DNA of 64,000 nucleotides from Rebecca billardiae RCC1528 (Eukaryota > Haptophyta). The notes below the pieces were generated by a model, which was not told the DNA's origin, did not search any database, and was given only the letters and a program-made list of their open reading frames with translations. Where the stretch lies: NCBI GenBank assembly GCA_965240325.2, contig OZ251227.1:2108001-2172000 (forward strand). Reading direction: 5' to 3'. Below are positions 60,933-64,000 of the stretch, one piece after another. The translations under genes and the position numbers were made by a program. The stretch's first letter is position 1, and every line of letters begins with the position of its first letter.

Positions 60933-63900
60933 ATGGTGCCCGGCGAGCCGCGGGCACGGGCGAAGCCGACGGCGGCCGAGCTGATGGATCAGGCGATGAC
61001 GGCATGGGAGTCCACCACGGACAGGATCCGTGTGACCCTCTCCTCCACCTCGGACGCCGCCAAGCCGCTCTGGGCGAAGGGCCTCTTCCAGCCGCAGCGG
61101 CCGCAGCCAGTCGCGAACGCGCTCGTGCACCGGCCGGTGGTGATCAAGGCGCATCCGCTCGACGTCCCGGCGCTGCGCGAAGACAACGAGATCCTGGCCT
61201 CGTACGTGGACGACCTGCCGGTGGGCATGGGCATCAAGGGCGGCATCGCGCGCAAGCTGGTGAAATGGCTGAGCGGCAAGGAGGAGCCCGCAGGCTCGTA
61301 CGACATCGACGTGATCGTGCTGGTCGACGAGGCGGAGCTCACGCCCGAGCGCAGTCTCGAGCTGCGCGGGCAGGTCACGGGCACGCGCTGCGGCGACCTC
61401 GTGCTCGAGGCGCAGGACGTCGAGATCCACCCGAAGGAGGAGCTCTATGAGTAGTACGCGCATGCGCACGCGCCGGCCGCGCGCCCTCGCCCTCGCGTGC
61501 GCGCGCGCCCTCGCGTGCGCGCGCGCGCGCGCGCGACGCGAGCGGCCGACGGCGGCGCGGTCCCGGCGGCGCGGCGTACCCCCCCTCCGCGCGCAGCTTC
61601 ATCACGCGCGACGTGACGCAGAACGAGGTGCTGCTCCTCAAGCGCGCGCCGCACGACGCGCTGCTGCTCTTCACGGAGGCGTGCGAGCGCGACTGTGCAG
61701 ACGAGCGCGCGACGCCCTCGGTGCACACGCTCTCGGCCGGGCTCAACCTCGTGTGGGACGTGGACGAGTTCGGGCGGCCGTTCGTCTCCGAGCACATCTT
61801 CACGCGCACGCTCATCCGCTACCTCAAGGGCCACGCGACGCAGTACGGCGTCGACGACGACACGTGGGCGCACTTCCGCGCGGACGGGCTGTCTCCGATC
61901 GCGCTGTACAAGATCCTGCGCCACTTCCACGACGACGACGCGCAGTACAACGCGGCGGTGGACCACCTCGTGCGGCAGGGCCTGCTGCACCGCTGGCTGC
62001 TGCGCTCGCTCGGCGGGCCCAACCAGCTGTGGGGCCAGCTGCTGCAGGCGATCAACACGGCGTGCGCGCGGTACGGCGGTCGGCTCAAGATGTCCGAGCT
62101 CGATCCCGAGGCCGTCGAGCAGTGGATCGCGAAGAAGAAGGCGCAGCTCGGGCAGAAGCTCGTGCACAACCGCACGCGCGGCCGGCGCATCGGCTTCGTG
62201 CCGCTCGAGGAGTCGGTGTACACGCTCGGCCTCGTCACCGTCCCGCCCGAGCTGCACGAGTACGTGGAGCGCGGCGCGACGTTCGGCGCGGCGCGCTCGG
62301 CCGCGGCCGCGGCGCGCCCGGCGCGCTCGGCGTTCGAGCGCATGCTCGCGCGCGCGCGCTCGGCGTCGAGCGCGCGCGGCGGCGCGGCCACGTCGACGGG
62401 CGCGCCTCACGACGCGGCCGGCGGCGCGCCGATCAGCCTGAGCACCCCGCTGCTCGGGCAGCAGAGCGGCAGCGGCAGGTCAGCGAGCGCGGCGAGTATC
62501 GACCCCGAGTCGGAGCCGGCCGAGGCGGCGATCCGCCGGGCCGTGCACTCTGAGTCGTCGGGGCGTGTGTCCGAGGACACGATGGCGCGCAGTCACGAGC
62601 TCGCGCTCACGGGCTCCCCCCCGCACGAGGCGTACATGGACAAGCTCGACACCGGCCTCTTCCAGGCCGCGGCGGCGCACGAAGCGGACGCGGCGCACGG
62701 CCGGCCGGCGGGCGACGCGCAGAACGACCCGGCGGACGAGATGGTGGTGCGCTCGTACGCGCGCGCGCACCTCTCGCACGCCGAGCTGCTGAGCTTCGTG
62801 CTCGGCGTGATCTGGCCGTTCCGCCGCGTCATGTGCGCCGCGTACCTCTGCCTCTTCGCCGCGCTCGGCCTGCGGCTGCTCACCTCAAAGGCGGAGGGCG
62901 ACGCGCTCAACCTGCTGCAGGCGGGCGACGCCGCGGGCTTCTGGCAGCAGTTCAACACGGTCGCGGCGGTGTGGACGGGCTCGGTGGTGCTCGAGCTCGT
63001 GGGGAACGTGGTGATGCAGCTCTTCGCGCGGCGCTCGATGCAGCACCTCTTCACCCGGCTCTTCAACCACCTGATCCACCAGGACGCCGACTTCTTCCAC
63101 GCGCTCACGCTCGGTGAGATCTGCTCGAGATGCTCGGGGGATAGCCTCACGCTGAAGGGCATCATCAGCTCGACGCTCTTCGAGGTGGTGGCGGGCGGGG
63201 TGCAGGCGCTCGCGGCGATGGTGCTGCTGATGGTCGAGGCGCGCGCGCTCTTCCGGCACAAGCCGAGCATGGTGCTCGCCGCGCCGATCGCGCTCGGCCT
63301 CGAGGTCGCGTACTCGGTGCTGTTCGGCGCGCTGTTCGCCCACCCTCTCAACCACGTCGCTCGCTCGTCGCTCGGCCGGATGTACGGCTTCCTGTTCGAC
63401 ACGTTCTCGCAGCTGCCGACGGTGCAGGCGCTGGGGATGATGCGCCGCCAGGCGGCGGACTACTGCCGCTTCGTCGAGCACTACTGGGTGCACCGGCTGT
63501 ACCTCGACGTGTGGCTCTCCTCCGAGCGCTTCTTCTCGTCGGGCGTGGGCGTGGTGCTGGTGCTCGCATTCATCGCCACGCTCGCCGATGCGTACGAGGC
63601 GCGCGCGGTCGTGGGGATGGGCACGATCTACGCGGTGCTGCGCTACCTGCACGCGATGCAGCGCGGGATCAAGACGCTCTCCGACGCGAGCGCGCGCATC
63701 TCCGCCTCGCTCGGCTCGGTCGAGCGCCTCGTCCAGATGCACAACGCGGGCAAGTTCGTCTCCCCGCGGCTGGGCGCCTCGGAGCCGCAGCCGGCGCCGC
63801 GCGCCTCGGGCTCGTCGAGCGGACACGGCGAGCCCTCGCCGCTCGCGCCGCCGGCGGCGGCCGAGCTGCGCTCGATCACCGGCGGCGTGCGGCTGGTGAG

Positions 63901-64000
63901 CTGCCACTTCTGCTTCCGGCAGAAGTCCGACGTCACCGTGCTGCACGCCGTCTCCCTCCAGCTGATGCCCGGCGCGATCGTCGCGCTCACCGGCCACTCT
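60933..64000 (+). CDS. ABC transporter with long N-terminal extension (partial)
   Basis: Exon 1 is 60933-61450 and exon 2 starts at 61597 and runs off the window. The GTAGTA donor and GCGCAG acceptor splice EELYD-FITRDVTQNEVLLL in frame and remove a stop. About 570 residues of unrecognised sequence come first (VDDLPVGMGIKGGIARKLVK, LIRYLKGHATQYGVDDDTWA, ALYKILRHFHDDDAQYN), then a disordered Ala/Ser-rich linker. An ABC type-1 transmembrane domain starts near 62,790 (LSFVLGVIWPFRRVMCAAYL, QDADFFHALTLGEICSRCSG, PTVQALGMMRRQAADYCRFV). The nucleotide-binding domain begins at GGVRLVSCHFCF and the window ends in VALTGHS, the start of Walker A. The family looks like ABCB/TAP exporters; substrate is unknown. 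The start codon is the first plausible ATG, but an upstream exon cannot be excluded. Confidence 0.85.

Overview
This is a nuclear window from a GC-rich eukaryotic protist. Genes are spliced, with short introns whose donors usually read GTGCGC or GTGCGT and whose acceptors read GCGCAG. The set includes eukaryote-only genes (an R-SNARE of the VAMP7 type, an ARL3 GTPase, a copper monooxygenase of the PHM type) and a DUF4336 protein with a signal peptide followed by a transit-like stretch, as expected for a plastid of secondary origin. A haptophyte is the most likely source; a pelagophyte or another secondary-plastid alga is possible. This placement is inference: no rRNA or plastid marker is present.

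Layout. 0-9 kb is gene-dense: a multi-pass membrane protein, VAMP7 (4 exons), a secreted patatin-like lipase, a PD-(D/E)XK nuclease-like protein with a LOTUS-like tail, a DUF4336 protein and an SGNH/PC-esterase-like secreted protein. 8.7-14.6 kb holds a divergent pair: a very Ala/Arg-rich helical protein and a membrane protein with a TIR-like domain. 16.5-23.4 kb is a nest of inverted and tandem repeats with no convincing gene, containing two foldback elements of 1.1 kb with clear target-site duplications. 24.0-28.4 kb carries the most striking gene: signal peptide, PA domain, seven membrane helices, a cytosolic TIR-like domain and a Ser-rich tail. 30.4-32.1 kb is a probable mitochondrial membrane protein with a third foldback element just upstream. 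34.4-37.3 kb is a head-to-head pair, a coiled-coil protein and ARL3, the latter with a first coding exon consisting of the start codon alone. 38.1-39.7 kb is a broken NACHT/WD40-type gene. 40.6-41.8 kb is the PHM-like monooxygenase, with a fourth foldback element upstream. 43-50 kb is mainly repeats, a TA-flanked inverted-repeat element and gene fragments. 50.6-54.3 kb is an intronless 1,245-residue two-domain glycosyltransferase of bacterial type. 54.3-60.9 kb is again repeat-rich. From 60.9 kb to the window end runs an ABC transporter with a very long N-terminal extension, cut off at the Walker A motif.

Together the genes point to a flagellated cell with a secretory pathway busy in glycosylation and peptide or acyl modification. 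There is no operon-like organisation. The best candidates for undescribed biology are the PA-7TM-TIR-like receptor (with a second TIR-like membrane gene 9 kb away) and a class of 1.1-kb foldback elements that share size and layout but have unrelated arms.
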